From positions 168,358 to 189,276 of the forward strand of contig NW_014577103.1 of assembly GCF_000485595.1 (NCBI RefSeq): a stretch of 20,919 nt of DNA, read 5' to 3'. The notes beneath the pieces were generated by a model. It searched no databases. It was not told where the DNA came from and saw only the letters and a list, made by a program, of their open reading frames with translations. The stretch's first letter is position 1; every line of letters begins with the position of its first letter. This document shows positions 1-8,620 of the stretch, piece after piece. The position numbers and the translations under genes were made by a program. This DNA is from Priapulus caudatus. Lineage: Eukaryota > Priapulida > Priapulimorpha > Priapulimorphida > Priapulidae.

Positions 1-1880
1 TGTAGTAGATGTGTGATGTAGTGAGTAGTAGATGTAATGATGTAGTAAGATGTAGTGATGTAGTGATGTAGTGATGTAGTGATGTTAGTAGACGGTAGTA
101 GATGTAGTGATGTAGTGATGTAGTGATGTAGTGATGTAGTAGATTAGTAAATGTAGTAATGTATGATGTAGTAAAGATGTAGTGATGTAGTAAATGTAGT
201 GATGTTAGTAAGACGTTAGTAGATGTAGTGATTAGTAGATGATAGTTGAATGTAGTGATGTAGTGATGTAGTAGATGTACGTAGATGTAGGAGTAGTAGA
301 TGTAGTGATGTAGTAGACCGGTAGTAGATGTAGTGGATGTAAGTAGAATGTATGAGTAGTAAGATACGGTAGTAGATCGTAGTATGATGTACGTAGATGT
401 AGTGATGCTAGTGATGTTAGTGATGTAGTAGATCGTAGTGATGTAGTAAGATGTAGTGAGTAGTAGATGTAGTGATGGTATGATGTAGTGATGTAGTGAT
501 GTAGTAGAATGTAGTCGATGTAGTGATGTAGTAAGATGTAGTGATGTAGTGATGTAGTGATGTAGTAGATGTAGTGATGTAGTAGATGTAGTGATGTGTA
601 GATGTAGTGATGTAGTAGATGTTAGTGAATTTAGTGAGATGTAGGTAAGATTGTAAGTGATGTAGTAAGATGTAGTGATGTAGTAGATTAGTAGATGTAG
701 TGATGTAGTCAGATGTAGTAGAATGTAGTAGATGTAGTGATTGTAGTAGATAGTAGTAGTATGTAGTGTAGAATGTAGTGATGTTAGTAGACGGTAAGTA
801 GATGTAGTGAATGTAGTGATGTAGTAAGTATGTAGTTGATGTAGGTAGATGTTAGTGATGTTAGTGATGTTAGTAGACGGTATGATGTAGTGATGTAAGT
901 GATGTAGTAGATGTAGTGATGTAGTAGATTCGTAGTAGATGTAGTAGAATGCTAGTAGATGTAGTGATGTAGTAGATGTAGTGATGTAGATAGATGTAGT
1001 GATGTCGTAGCATTGTAGCTTAGATGTAGTAGATGTTAGTAGATGTAGTGATGTAAGGTAGACTGTAGTGATGTTAGGTAGATGTAGTGATGTAGTAGAT
1101 GTAGTGATGTAGTAGATGATAGTTCGATGTAGTAAGATGTAGTAGATGTAGTAGATGTAGTAGAATGTAGTGATGATAGTCAGATGTAGTGATGTAGTAG
1201 ATGTAGTAGATGTAGTAGAGTAGTGATGTATGTGAATGTAGTAGAATGTAGTGATGTAGTAGATGTAGCCTCAGATTAAGTGACTGTAGTGATGTAGTAG
1301 ATGTAGTGATGTAGTAGATGTACGTGATGTAGTGATGTAGTGATGTAGTGATGTAGTGATGTAGTAGATGCTAGTAGGATGTAGTAGAGTGAGTAGAATG
1401 TAGTGATGTAGTAGATGTAGTGATGTAGTGATGTAGTAGATGTAGGTAAGATGTAGTGATGTAGTAGCTGTAGTGATGTAGTAGATGTAGTGATTGTAGT
1501 AGATGTAGTGATGTAGTAGATGTAGTGATGTAGTAGATGTAGTGATGTATGATGTAGTGATGTAGTAGATGTAGTGATGTAGTAGATTGTGATGTAGTAG
1601 ATGTAGGTGATGTAGTTGATGTAGGTGTTAGTAGATGTAGTATGTAGTGATGTAATGATGTAGTAGATGTGTAGATGTAGTAGATGTAGTAGATGTAGTA
1701 GATGTAGTGATGCTAGTAGATGATAGCTACGATTGTAGTAGATGTAGTGATGTAGTAAGATGTAGTGATGTTTTTTTTTTTAAGTAAAAGAAACCGGTAA
1801 ATAGATGTAGTAGTGTAGTGATGATAAGTAGATGTAGTATGTAGTAGATTGTAGTGAGTAGTCAGATGTAGTGAGATAAG
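1..1880. repeat. Noisy 17-bp tandem array (GATGTAGT / GATGTAGTA)
   Basis: The stretch is built from GATGTAGT (8 bp) and GATGTAGTA (9 bp), most often alternating as a 17-bp unit, about 110 copies. Cleaner runs are near 1280-1340 and 1500-1590. Elsewhere most units carry a one-base insertion or deletion (GATGTTAGTA, GATGTACGTA, GAATGTAG). A T11 run at 1771-1781 followed by about 20 bp of unrelated sequence interrupts the array before it resumes near 1804. The array reaches the left edge, so its true length is unknown. TAG and TGA triplets make it unlikely to be translated. Confidence 0.93.
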
Positions 1881-1929
1881 TGAGACAGGCAGCAGGATCT
1901 GAGTCACCAGCACACTCATGCCTATACAG

Positions 1930-2073
1930 TCAGCACACACAGCAGCCGACACACACACGACAGCAGCCCCCACCACACACACAACGCAACAACACACACA
2001 CACACACACACGCACGGCCGGCACGCACGGCAACGGCAGCACAAGCACGCACAGCACGCACCGCACGGCACAT
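1930..2073. repeat. CA-rich microsatellite region with CACG/GCACGCAC units
   Basis: A run of CA dinucleotides (uninterrupted copies near 1993-2012) passes into a GCACGCACGGC-type low-complexity segment. The open frames on both strands here are low-complexity and show no gene-like features. Confidence 0.85.
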
Positions 2074-2214
2074 GATGCTTAAATATATAATACTACATAT
2101 AAATAAATATAAATAATATATCGATATAGCAGTGTATAGTGTACAATAGTACCTTGCAGCCGGAGTGTGGCTTCACACGTGGCTTATATCACTTATTTCA
2201 TGATGAATGGGCAG
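2074..2214. other. Short AT-rich complex sequence, nothing recognised
   Basis: This is about 140 bp of AT-rich, non-tandem DNA between the CA tract and the 29-bp array. It holds no motif, exon or RNA gene that I recognise. Confidence 0.6.
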
Positions 2215-2975
2215 AAAATAAATGACAGAGATGAAACACGCAGAACGGATGAACGGCACATGTTAAACACCAGAACAAAAGAACAACGGTGATTAAACAC
2301 CACAACAAATGAACAACTGTGATGAAACATCAGAACAAAAGAACCACGGTGATAACACAAACAAAAGAAGCACACTGTGATAAACATCAGAGACAAAAGA
2401 AACCACGGTGAATAAACATCAGAACAAAAGAAGCAACTTTTGATAAAACACCACAAACCAAAAATTGAACAACTGTGATATACACGGCAAGAACAATAAG
2501 AACAACTGTTGATAAACACAGAAACAAAAGAACAACCTGTGATAAAACAATCAGAACAAAAGACACTGTGATAAACATACAGAACTAAATGAAACAATGG
2601 TGATAAAACATCAGAACAAAAGAAACAACTAGTGATATAACAGCACAACATAATGAACGAACTGTGATAAACATCAGAACAAATGAACAACTGTGATAAA
2701 CACCACAAAAAATGAACAACTTGATAAAACATCAGAAAGATATTGAACAATGGTGATAAACATCAGAACAATGAACTGTGATAAACATAAGACAAAAGAA
2801 TCAATTGTGGTAAACATGCAGAACAAATGAAAACGTGATGAACATTTAGCATAAAGAACAACTTGTGATAAACACCAGAACAAAAGAATCAACTGTGATA
2901 TAAATCAGAACAAAAAAGCAACTGTGATAAAAGCATCAGAACAAAAAGAACCAACGGTGATAAACAAGAGTACGG
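2215..2975. repeat. 29-bp minisatellite (AGAACAAAAGAACAAC...)
   Basis: About 26 copies of a unit that begins AGAACAAAAGAACAACTGTG and ends ATAAACATC. Units differ both by substitutions (ACTGTG/ACGGTG, AACAAAAG/AACAAATG) and by frequent single-base indels. Because 29 is not a multiple of three, the frame shifts at each copy. The minus-strand open frames with FCSDVY or FVLMF repeats are therefore by-products of the repeat. Confidence 0.9.
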
Positions 2976-3156
2976 ATGAATGCAATGGTGATAATATATC
3001 GCAGAACGATGGAGCGTCAGAGCTCGAGTAGCTGCAGGTTCACCGGCCGCCGCTTCCTGGGGCTGTATCTTGTCGCGTCACCTCAATATGCAAGTCACAC
3101 TGACACCTACAGCTGGCAAAGTAACAAGCACTCTTCAGCATCAAAGTTAATTAGCA

Positions 3157-3340
3157 AGGAGGAGGAGAGGGTCGGGGAGGGAGGGAGGGAGGGAGGGAGC
3201 AGGTAGAGGGAGGAGGTAGAGGGAGGGAGGGAGGTAGAAGGGAGGGAGGGAGGGAGGGAGGGAGGTAGAGGGAGGGAGGGAGGTAGAGGGAGATGGAGGG
3301 AGGATGTAGAGGGAGAACAGACGAGTAGAGGGAGGGTATT
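3157..3340. repeat. Polypurine GGGA/GGA tract
   Basis: The + strand is almost wholly purine, made of GGGA and GGAGGTAGAG blocks for about 180 bp. It is pyrimidine-rich on the minus strand, the strand of the gene in this window. A mirror-type (triplex-prone) structure is possible. The Pro/Ser/Leu-rich minus-strand frame across it is low-complexity and not called as a gene. Confidence 0.88.

Positions 3341-3341
<1 letters not shown>

Positions 3342-3375
<34 letters not shown>
3342..3375. repeat. (TA)n microsatellite
   Basis: About 17 uninterrupted AT dinucleotides lie directly after the GGGA tract. Confidence 0.95.
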
Positions 3376-3378
<3 letters not shown>

Positions 3379-3434
3379 TTTTTTATACAAACTCCTAGCG
3401 CCGCTCCTTCGCTCCTAGCCTAGCGCAACACACC

Positions 3435-3830
3435 CAGAGGCAAACGGAAATTTTGTTTTTGCCAGCGTTTCGCGTTCTGCTTGAGCAGGAGCAAGCGCCA
3501 CCCGACACAGCACACAGCTGAGGCAAAACACACAGAAAACACTGCGTAGCGAGCGCCGCTGTCACATGAATCAAAAATAGGCCATCGCAATGACATCCAA
3601 TTTTGTGTCATGTGATATTTTAAGGATCATTGATTGGACCGTCTGTGGCGTTTCCGCTGTGTAGCAGAACGATTGACGGGCACATCACCAGAGGCAAAAC
3701 TAACGCGTCATGGCGAAAGAACAGCGTTCCGCGAATTGCAAACATTGCTTGTTCAGCGAAACACGCTCAGCTGAGGCAATGTTTTTTGTTTCGGGAATCC
3801 GCAAGCACGCCACGAACATCGAGGCGAAAC
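3435..3830 (+). repeat. Degenerate dispersed repeat with GAGGCAAAAC motif
   Basis: The motif GAGGCAAA or a close variant occurs at 3437, 3520, 3691, 3773 and 3821. The first four are spaced 83, 171 and 82 bp apart, as if an old ~83-bp unit had lost one recognisable copy. Segments 3435-3523 and 3689-3776 both start CAGAGGCAAA and end CAGCTGAGG, 80 and 79 bp apart. Between those ends they share AGCGTT(T/C)CGCG and TTGCTTG-like blocks. It could be an ancient minisatellite or two copies of a worn transposon. I recognise no transposon family. Confidence 0.5.
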
Positions 3831-4276
3831 ACGTTTGCTCCAACGTCAGGGCGTTTTGGCTCGGGTGTGTGGGCCGCTAGGCTTAAAGCAGCAGGCGAGC
3901 TGCCGCTTCCCCCCGGCTAAGAAGACAATACCATGAGTGCACCAGAGCTTCAGGTGCGCTCTAAACGAGCAGCTAGTGAGCTGTGATGCGTGCGATGATG
4001 CGACTCAGGGGAGCGGTGAAAGGCGAACGGGGCTGAAAATTGTCCTACTCGTCTCTTGAATATTAATGATTTCGATCGCTCGGGTGTCGGTAATACAATG
4101 CATATTCTGGGCATCGGCCGAGTTGATTGGGCAGCATGACGCAATCGTTCGGTTGAAATTGAGTAACGTTGCTGGGTATTAAAATGCGAAAGTCATTGCT
4201 ATGAACAGCTGACGCGATTTCGGCACATTGAGGTATTGAATGGGTGGGTGAGTGCATGGAATCCCTAGAATCCCTG
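3831..4276. other. Complex intergenic or intronic sequence, no gene recognised
   Basis: About 450 bp of balanced-composition sequence without tandem structure. Short open frames exist on the minus strand (for example 4063-4257), but they lack a recognisable domain, acceptable splice signals or similarity to the missing half of the CUB domain. Confidence 0.5.
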
Positions 4277-4321
4277 CGCGCCGCCGCGCCGCGCTTGCCG
4301 CCGCCGGGCCGCCGCGACCGT
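4277..4321. repeat. GCC/GCG-rich low-complexity patch
   Basis: About 45 bp almost entirely of C and G, in GCCGCCGC-type triplets with many CpG sites. It sits at the left edge of the large triplet-repeat domain. Confidence 0.7.
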
Positions 4322-4376
4322 CACCTCCTAGTCCTCATCGTCCGTTTTCCTGCTGGCCTGCTGCTGGCTGGCTGCT

Positions 4377-5009
4377 TGCAGTGGTGGTGGTGGTCTGCTA
4401 CTGCTAGTGACTCGGGCTGGGCTGATGCTGCTGCAGGTGTGGTGTAGAAGTGGTGGTGGTGTGGTGGTGGTGGATGTGGTGGCTGCTCTGGCTGCGTGCT
4501 GCTGCTGCTGCTGCTACTGACTGGGCTAGTAACTGCTGCTGCGGTGTGTAGTGGCGGTGGTGGCGGCCCTGGCTGCACTGCTGCAGCGTGTGGTGCGTAG
4601 AGAGTGGTGGTGTGGTGTGGTGGTGGTGGTGGTGGTGGTGCTGCTGCTAATGCTGGGCTGCTGCTACTGCTGCTGCTGGCTGCTGGCTGCTGCTGCGCTG
4701 GCTGCTGCTGCTGCTGCTCTGCTGCGGCTGCTGCTGCTGCTGCTGCTTGCTGCTTGGCTGCTGCTGCTGCTGCTGCTACTGCTACTGCTACTGCTAACTG
4801 CTAGCTGCTACTGCTACTGCTATGCTACTGCTACTGCTACTGCTACTGCTAGCTGCTACTGCTACATGCTAGCTTCTACCGCTACTGCTACTGCTACTGC
4901 TACTGCTACTGCTACTGGCTAGTGGCTACTGCTACTGCTAGCCTGCTACTGCTACTTGGGCTAGCTGCTACTGCTACTGCTTACTACTACTACTACTACT
5001 ACTACTACC
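4377..5009 (+). repeat. Compound triplet repeat: (TGG)n, (CTG)n, (CTACTG)n, (CTA)n
   Basis: Read on the + strand, TGG-rich blocks (4381-4480 and 4550-4640) give way to CTG runs (about 4500-4515 and 4640-4775). These are followed by the hexamer CTACTG (about 4770-4982) and a pure CTA run (4982-5009). The order suggests stepwise spread of point variants along one expanding array. Every frame stays open in places, giving poly-Leu, poly-Ala, poly-Cys or Thr-Ala stretches that I do not call as proteins. On the strand of the gene in this window the repeat reads CAG/CAGTAG. Confidence 0.93.
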
Positions 5010-5085
5010 TAGAGAGCTAAGATATATAGGAAAGCATATATAGATATTAGGCAAGTCAAATGTTGAATTTCTCGTGTTTTGGAGT

Positions 5086-5255
5086 GTCATACTCCTCCTA
5101 TATTATCTTACTCCTATTTTACTCTCATATTCTCTTTACTCCTATTTTCCTCGCTATATTTATCTTAATTCCTATTTTAGCTTCGCTATATTATCTACTC
5201 CTATTTTACTTCTATATTATCTTACTCTATTTTACTCCAATATTATCTATCCTGT
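5086..5255 (+). repeat. Degenerate ~27-30-bp repeat, TACTCCTATTTTACT...
   Basis: Five to six copies of a pyrimidine/AT-rich unit that opens with (T)ACTCCTATTTTAC and closes with CTATATTATCT. Units differ by substitutions and small indels, more like real divergence than the noise in the long arrays. Hydrophobic open frames (Leu/Tyr/Ile-rich) here come from the T-rich composition. Confidence 0.75.
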
Positions 5256-5259
5256 ACTA

Positions 5260-5800
5260 GCTACTACATGCTACTACTATTATAACACTACTTCTACGCG
5301 AACTTGACTTTACTAACCTCTTCCTGCACTTCCCAAGGCGCTCTCTCGCCTACTTTCAGCACTATTTCCTACATCTACATCCGTTTAATCCCACGCCGCC
5401 CCGCCCCCCCGCGCATCAGTGACTCTTCTTTCCCTCCCCATTATTAAGCATCAAATATGAATAACGTGGGGCGCGCTAAATAGTCGGTTAAAAATGTCAA
5501 CCACCCAATAGACAAACTTATATCTGTTTGCGCGCGATCGTCGCGTCGCGAGGGCGTGTCGCGGCGCGTTTTCCGCATCATTAATTATTCCCCGCCTGAC
5601 CGATTTGATTAATTAATAAATTCCCGTAAATTGAGGGACGGGTCGAGACTCCACAGTGTGAGCGAGACGGACGAGGAGTATAATTAATAACAGGATATTG
5701 GCTGATTGAAATCTGAATTGACGATTTGGCGTCCGTTGCTATCATCGTTTATCCACCGATCAAAAATCTGGATGTGGACGCCGTTTGGGAAAATACTGCT
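5260..5800. other. Complex non-repeat island, possible regulatory DNA
   Basis: About 540 bp of non-tandem sequence. It contains a CpG-dense patch (about 5529-5572), directly followed by a TTAATTA-rich stretch (5578-5635) with several TAAT homeodomain-type cores such as ATTAATTA. TAAT cores are also found near 5440-5480. A minus-strand frame across 5693-5805 is open but has no recognisable domain. I see no coding evidence; a regulatory role is inferred only from composition and isolation among repeats. Confidence 0.3.
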
Positions 5801-5960
5801 GGGGCTGCTGTGCTGCCTGTTGTTATTGGCTGCTGCGCTGCTACTGCTACTGTGCTACTTCACGACACACTACGGCTATATCTATATATTATGCTGCTAG
5901 CTGCTACTCACGCTGTTATATTGCTACCCCGCGTATATCACTAGTGCACTGCATATGCTA
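5801..5960 (+). repeat. Interrupted CTG/CTACTG remnants
   Basis: Short CTG and CTACTG runs (5801-5855 and 5890-5912) are mixed with non-repeat sequence. They match the units of the arrays on either side and look like worn pieces of the same triplet domain. Confidence 0.6.
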
Positions 5961-6406
5961 GCGCCTTGTGTTATATCATCCGAGAGCATGAGCTGCTGCT
6001 GGCACCAATGTATGCAAGCCAGCGTGGCGACAATATGCTTGTCAGACTTTGAGGAGTGACTGACCCTAAGTAAGGTTATCTCACGCAAGGATTTGTCTCC
6101 GTCTGTGCACTCAAAATTGACTCAACAAGTCTAGCTGCTGCTGCTCTCACTCGCGCTGCTATACTCCGTTCTGCCCTACAACTGATGTATCGCTGCTCGT
6201 TGCTGTTGTTGTTATGCTGCTGGTGCTCGGCTACCAAATACACGCCAATGTGACACTCCGAAGTGAGAGAGTTGCTCGGCCAACTGAGTGCGACGCAATC
6301 CGGCGTGTAACTATGAGTGGTTTTCCAGTATGTGTCGAGCGTAGCAGCCAACATCGTCTAGCGACTACTGCAAAGCTAGCTTAACGCTCTCCCTGTGACA
6401 ACTGAT
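5961..6406. other. Complex sequence with minor CTG/GTT patches, no gene recognised
   Basis: About 450 bp of mixed sequence with short triplet patches at 6133-6143 and 6188-6222. The minus-strand frame 6076-6354 (92 codons) is open. It carries no CUB C-terminal signature (no Cys, acidic and aromatic pattern expected after the exon at 6930-7122) and ends in repeat-encoded Ala/Asn runs, so I do not call it. Confidence 0.45.
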
Positions 6407-6835
6407 GGCTGTTGTTGTTGTTGTGCCGTGCTGCTGCTTGGCTGTTGCTGGCTCGCTGTTATTGCTGCTATTGCTGCTACTGTTGCTGCTGTTGTTATTG
6501 CTGCTGCTGCTACTCCTGTTGCTGCTGTGGCTGCTGTTGTTATTGCTGCTGCTGCTACTGCTGCTGCTACTGTTGCTACTGCTGTTGCTACTGCTGCTGT
6601 TGTTGTCATTATTGTTGTTGTTGCTGCTGTTGCTCTTGTTGCTACTGCTGCTGCAACTGTTGCTGCTACTGTTGCTACTGCTGCTGTTGTTGTTATTATT
6701 GTTGCTGTTGCTACGGCTGCTACTACTACTACGGCTGCTGCTACTGCTGCTACTACTGCTGCTGCTACTACTGCTGCTGCTACTACTACTACTACTGCTA
6801 CTGCTGCTCCTGCCACGACCACCACCACTACAGTC
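6407..6835 (+). repeat. Long CTG/TTG/CTA triplet array
   Basis: About 430 bp consist almost only of CTG, TTG, TTA and CTA triplets kept in a single register. The right third is enriched in CTA/CTG (6719-6800). Register is preserved for about 140 triplets, so all six frames stay open for most of its length and produce poly-Leu, poly-Ala, poly-Cys, poly-Ser and Asn runs. On the minus (transcript) strand it is a CAG/CAA/TAG array ending about 95 bp beyond the donor of the CUB exon, that is, in the following intron. Confidence 0.93.
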
Positions 6836-6929
6836 TACTATTTCTACTGCACGCACCCTATACTGATGCACACAAAATACTAAACGCAAAGAGAAAGTCA
6901 AAGAAATAACGAAGCATCTTAATACTCAC

Positions 6930-7122
6930 TCATGGTTGTTGGCAGGCATGTAGAGATTGAAGTCCTCGAACTTTATCTGCACGCGCTCGCGTCCCTTGCC
7001 GATGAAGCTGTATGTGCATTTCGTGTTCGGTGGGTAAGGGTTCGGGTAGCTGGGAGAGGTGAAGTTACCGTGCACCGGAGCGATCCTGTCGCCGCTGTAA
7101 ATCACACGGCTGCATTCGACGC
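6930..7122 (-). CDS. CUB-domain exon (N-terminal half of a CUB domain)
   Basis: Read on the minus strand, a pyrimidine-rich tract (about 7150-7125) leads to CGCAG, giving an acceptor with the exon starting at 7122. The exon is 193 nt: two bases completing a split codon, 63 sense codons, then GA before GTGAGT (donor at 6929-6924). The peptide carries the CUB hallmarks: a first Cys (V-E-C), then HGNFTSPSYPNPYPPNTKC, Tyr two residues later, and RVQIKFEDFNLY for the next strand. The two Cys, 32 residues apart, would form the first CUB disulfide, and N-F-T is a possible N-glycosylation site. The wording resembles invertebrate SOL-1/Neto-like CUB proteins, which are receptor accessory proteins at synapses, but many CUB proteins share these motifs. 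The second half of the domain must come from the next exon, starting in phase 2 with Glu or Asp. The entry codon phase matches the exon at 18829-18937. Confidence 0.85.
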
Positions 7123-7151
7123 CTGCGAGGGGGAAGAACGAGGGGGTCTCG

Positions 7152-7412
7152 AGTGAATTCGCGGGAATACAGTCGGGAGAGTGTATTTTTTTTGGGGGGG
7201 GGGAATTCGGTTGAGGTGAGTGAATTCACGGGAATACAGTAAGGCGAGTGAATTCCGCAAGCGAGCGAAATTGTGGCAATACTGTAGGGCGAATTAATTC
7301 GTGAGAATACGGTAGAGCCAGTGAATTCGTGGGAATACTGTAGGGCGGGTAAATTTGCGGGAATCTTGTAGAGCAATTAAACTGACAGGAACCAAGTCGA
7401 GCGAGTGAATTA
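7152..7412 (+). repeat. Degenerate ~28-bp repeat, GTGAATTCGTGGGAATACTG...
   Basis: Seven to eight diverged copies of a unit that opens GTGAATTCG(T/C)GGGAATAC and continues TGTAGGGCGA. The clearest copies start at 7153, 7220, 7291, 7321 and 7348. A T8-G10 homopolymer block at 7186-7203 interrupts it. It starts about 30 bp from the CUB-exon acceptor, just outside the polypyrimidine tract. A lone similar core, AATTCGTGGGAATA, lies at 8859-8872. Confidence 0.75.
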
Positions 7413-7674
7413 ACAAAACGCGGCAATCAACCGCAGTCTAAATATTAACTTTGATTACTCTTGCATGACATCATTGACAATTAACACTTCTTAATTAGCT
7501 ATCCGCGCGTCGACGACCGGCGCAGGCATCCGTCCGGTTGGTTAAATAGCTGGAGACGGTCGATCGATCGATTATAACCGAATGACAGCTTACGACGAGT
7601 AAAGGTTACCACGGACTATTAAAATTACATGCCCTGTACAAGCATGCAGCTCACAACGACCAGTAGCTTAACTG
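7413..7674. other. Complex intron island, no gene recognised
   Basis: About 260 bp of non-repeat sequence with a mixture of AT-rich motifs (TTAATTAGCT near 7491) and a CpG-dense part (7503-7534), then GATCGATCGATCGA (7561-7572 region). The composition is similar to the island at 5260-5800. Regulatory use is possible but unsupported by direct evidence. Confidence 0.3.
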
Positions 7675-7708
7675 TATATATATATATATATATATATAGT
7701 AGGGACGC

Positions 7709-7748
<40 letters not shown>
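7675..7748. repeat. Two (TA)n tracts around a GTAG...CTAC spacer
   Basis: A 24-bp TA run and a 38-bp AT run flank the 13-bp spacer GTAGGGACGCTAC. The spacer ends are inverted (GTAG/CTAC), so the whole 74 bp can fold into one long AT hairpin with a five-base loop. Confidence 0.85.
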
Positions 7749-7749
<1 letters not shown>

Positions 7750-7985
7750 CATAGCTAACCGATATTGATCCGGGAGGGGGGACAAGTCAAGCAAATCTTA
7801 AAATGTAGAACAATATTATCTGCTAATATTTGTGGCAACTATCGTTAGTTATGTAGATGTCCACTTCTGTTGTGGGAAACTGAATACACCATGCAATATT
7901 AGGAGCGTATCCGTAACCCATTTTGCCTGGTGGTGGGGGGATGCAAAGCCACGTGCGTGGCATGTTATGAGACGGTGACTGACGT
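7749..7985. other. Complex intron sequence, nothing recognised
   Basis: About 240 bp without tandem structure or gene-like frame. A G-run (7935-7940) is the only simple-sequence feature seen. Confidence 0.5.
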
Positions 7986-8088
7986 TGACCATTTACTGTT
8001 ATCTAGGTTTTTTCTGGGTGTGGACAACTACCACCACTGACCATGTACTGTTATCTACTTTTTTCTCTGGGTGGATAACCTTGACAGT
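7986..8088 (+). repeat. 52-bp tandem duplication next to the telomere-like block
   Basis: Segments 7986-8037 and 8038-8088 are diverged copies. Both start TGACCAT(T/G)TACTGTTATCTA, continue with a T-run and CTGGGTG(T)GGA(C/T)AAC. The second copy leads into the degenerate CCCTAA block within a few bases. Confidence 0.75.
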
Positions 8089-8130
8089 AACCCTAACCCT
8101 CACCCTAATCCTAACCCTCACCCTAACCCA
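8089..8130 (+). repeat. Interstitial telomere-like repeat (degenerate CCCTAA)
   Basis: CCCTAA, CCCTCA and CCTAAT hexamers are in register for about seven units. CCCTAA is the complement of TTAGGG, the telomere repeat of vertebrates, molluscs, annelids and many other animals. Internal position beside unrelated repeats argues for an interstitial telomeric sequence or a repeat seeded from one, not for a chromosome end. Confidence 0.7.
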
Positions 8131-8620
8131 AACCCTTACTTTAACCCCAAGCCCAACCCCAACTCTAACCCTTCCCCTAATCCCAACCCCAACTCTAACC
8201 CTTCCCCTAATCCCAACCCCAACTCTAACCCTTCCCCTAATCCCAACCCCAACTCTAACCCTTACCCTAATCCAAACCCCAACTCTAACCCTTACCCTAA
8301 TCCAAACCCCAACTCTAACCCTTCCCCTAATCCCAACCCCAACTCTAACCCTTACCCTAATCCAAACCCCAACTCTAACCCTTCCCCTAATCCCAACCCC
8401 AACTCTAACCCTTCCCCTAATCCCAACCCCAACTCTAACCCTTCCCCTAATCCCAACCCCAACTCTAACCCTTCCCCTAATCCAAACCCCAACTCTAACC
8501 CTTACCCTAATCCAAACCCCAACTCTAACCCTTCCCCTAATCCCAACCCCAACTCTAACCCTTCCCCTAATCCCAACCCCAACTCTAACCCTTACCCTAA
8601 TCCAGACCCCCATCTCTAAC
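8131..8620 (+). repeat. Regular 30-bp array derived from CCCTAA-like units
   Basis: Fifteen head-to-tail 30-bp units run from 8161 to 8610, preceded by a degenerate one (8131-8160). The unit opens AACTCTAACCCTTCCCCTAA and ends TCCCAACCCC. Two variants exist, differing at two linked sites: CTTCCCCTAATCCC and CTTACCCTAATCCA. Their order along the array is C C C A A C A C C C mixed A C C A'. Unit 11 (8461-8490) carries one site of each type, and unit 15 has a private G. No indel is seen. Since 30 is divisible by three and the unit lacks stops in several frames, long Pro/Asn, Thr/Leu and (minus) Arg/Val-Gly frames arise; I do not call them genes. Confidence 0.95.

Noticed and set aside
4063-4257. 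Minus-strand 64-codon frame in complex sequence
   Set aside because: No recognisable domain, no CUB-like pattern and no convincing splice signals; length is within chance.
5693-5805. Minus-strand open stretch reading F-P-N-G-V-H-I-Q-I-F-D-R-W, considered as the next exon of the CUB gene
   Set aside because: It lacks the Cys and acidic pattern of the CUB second half, has no good acceptor before it, and runs into a stop.
6365-6909. Poly-Ser, poly-Leu, poly-Ala and poly-Cys frames in both strands
   Set aside because: A triplet array kept in register leaves all frames open; none has a recognisable start, domain or exon boundary.
8089-8620. A true chromosome end
   Set aside because: The telomere-like units are degenerate and internal, with long unrelated sequence on both sides.
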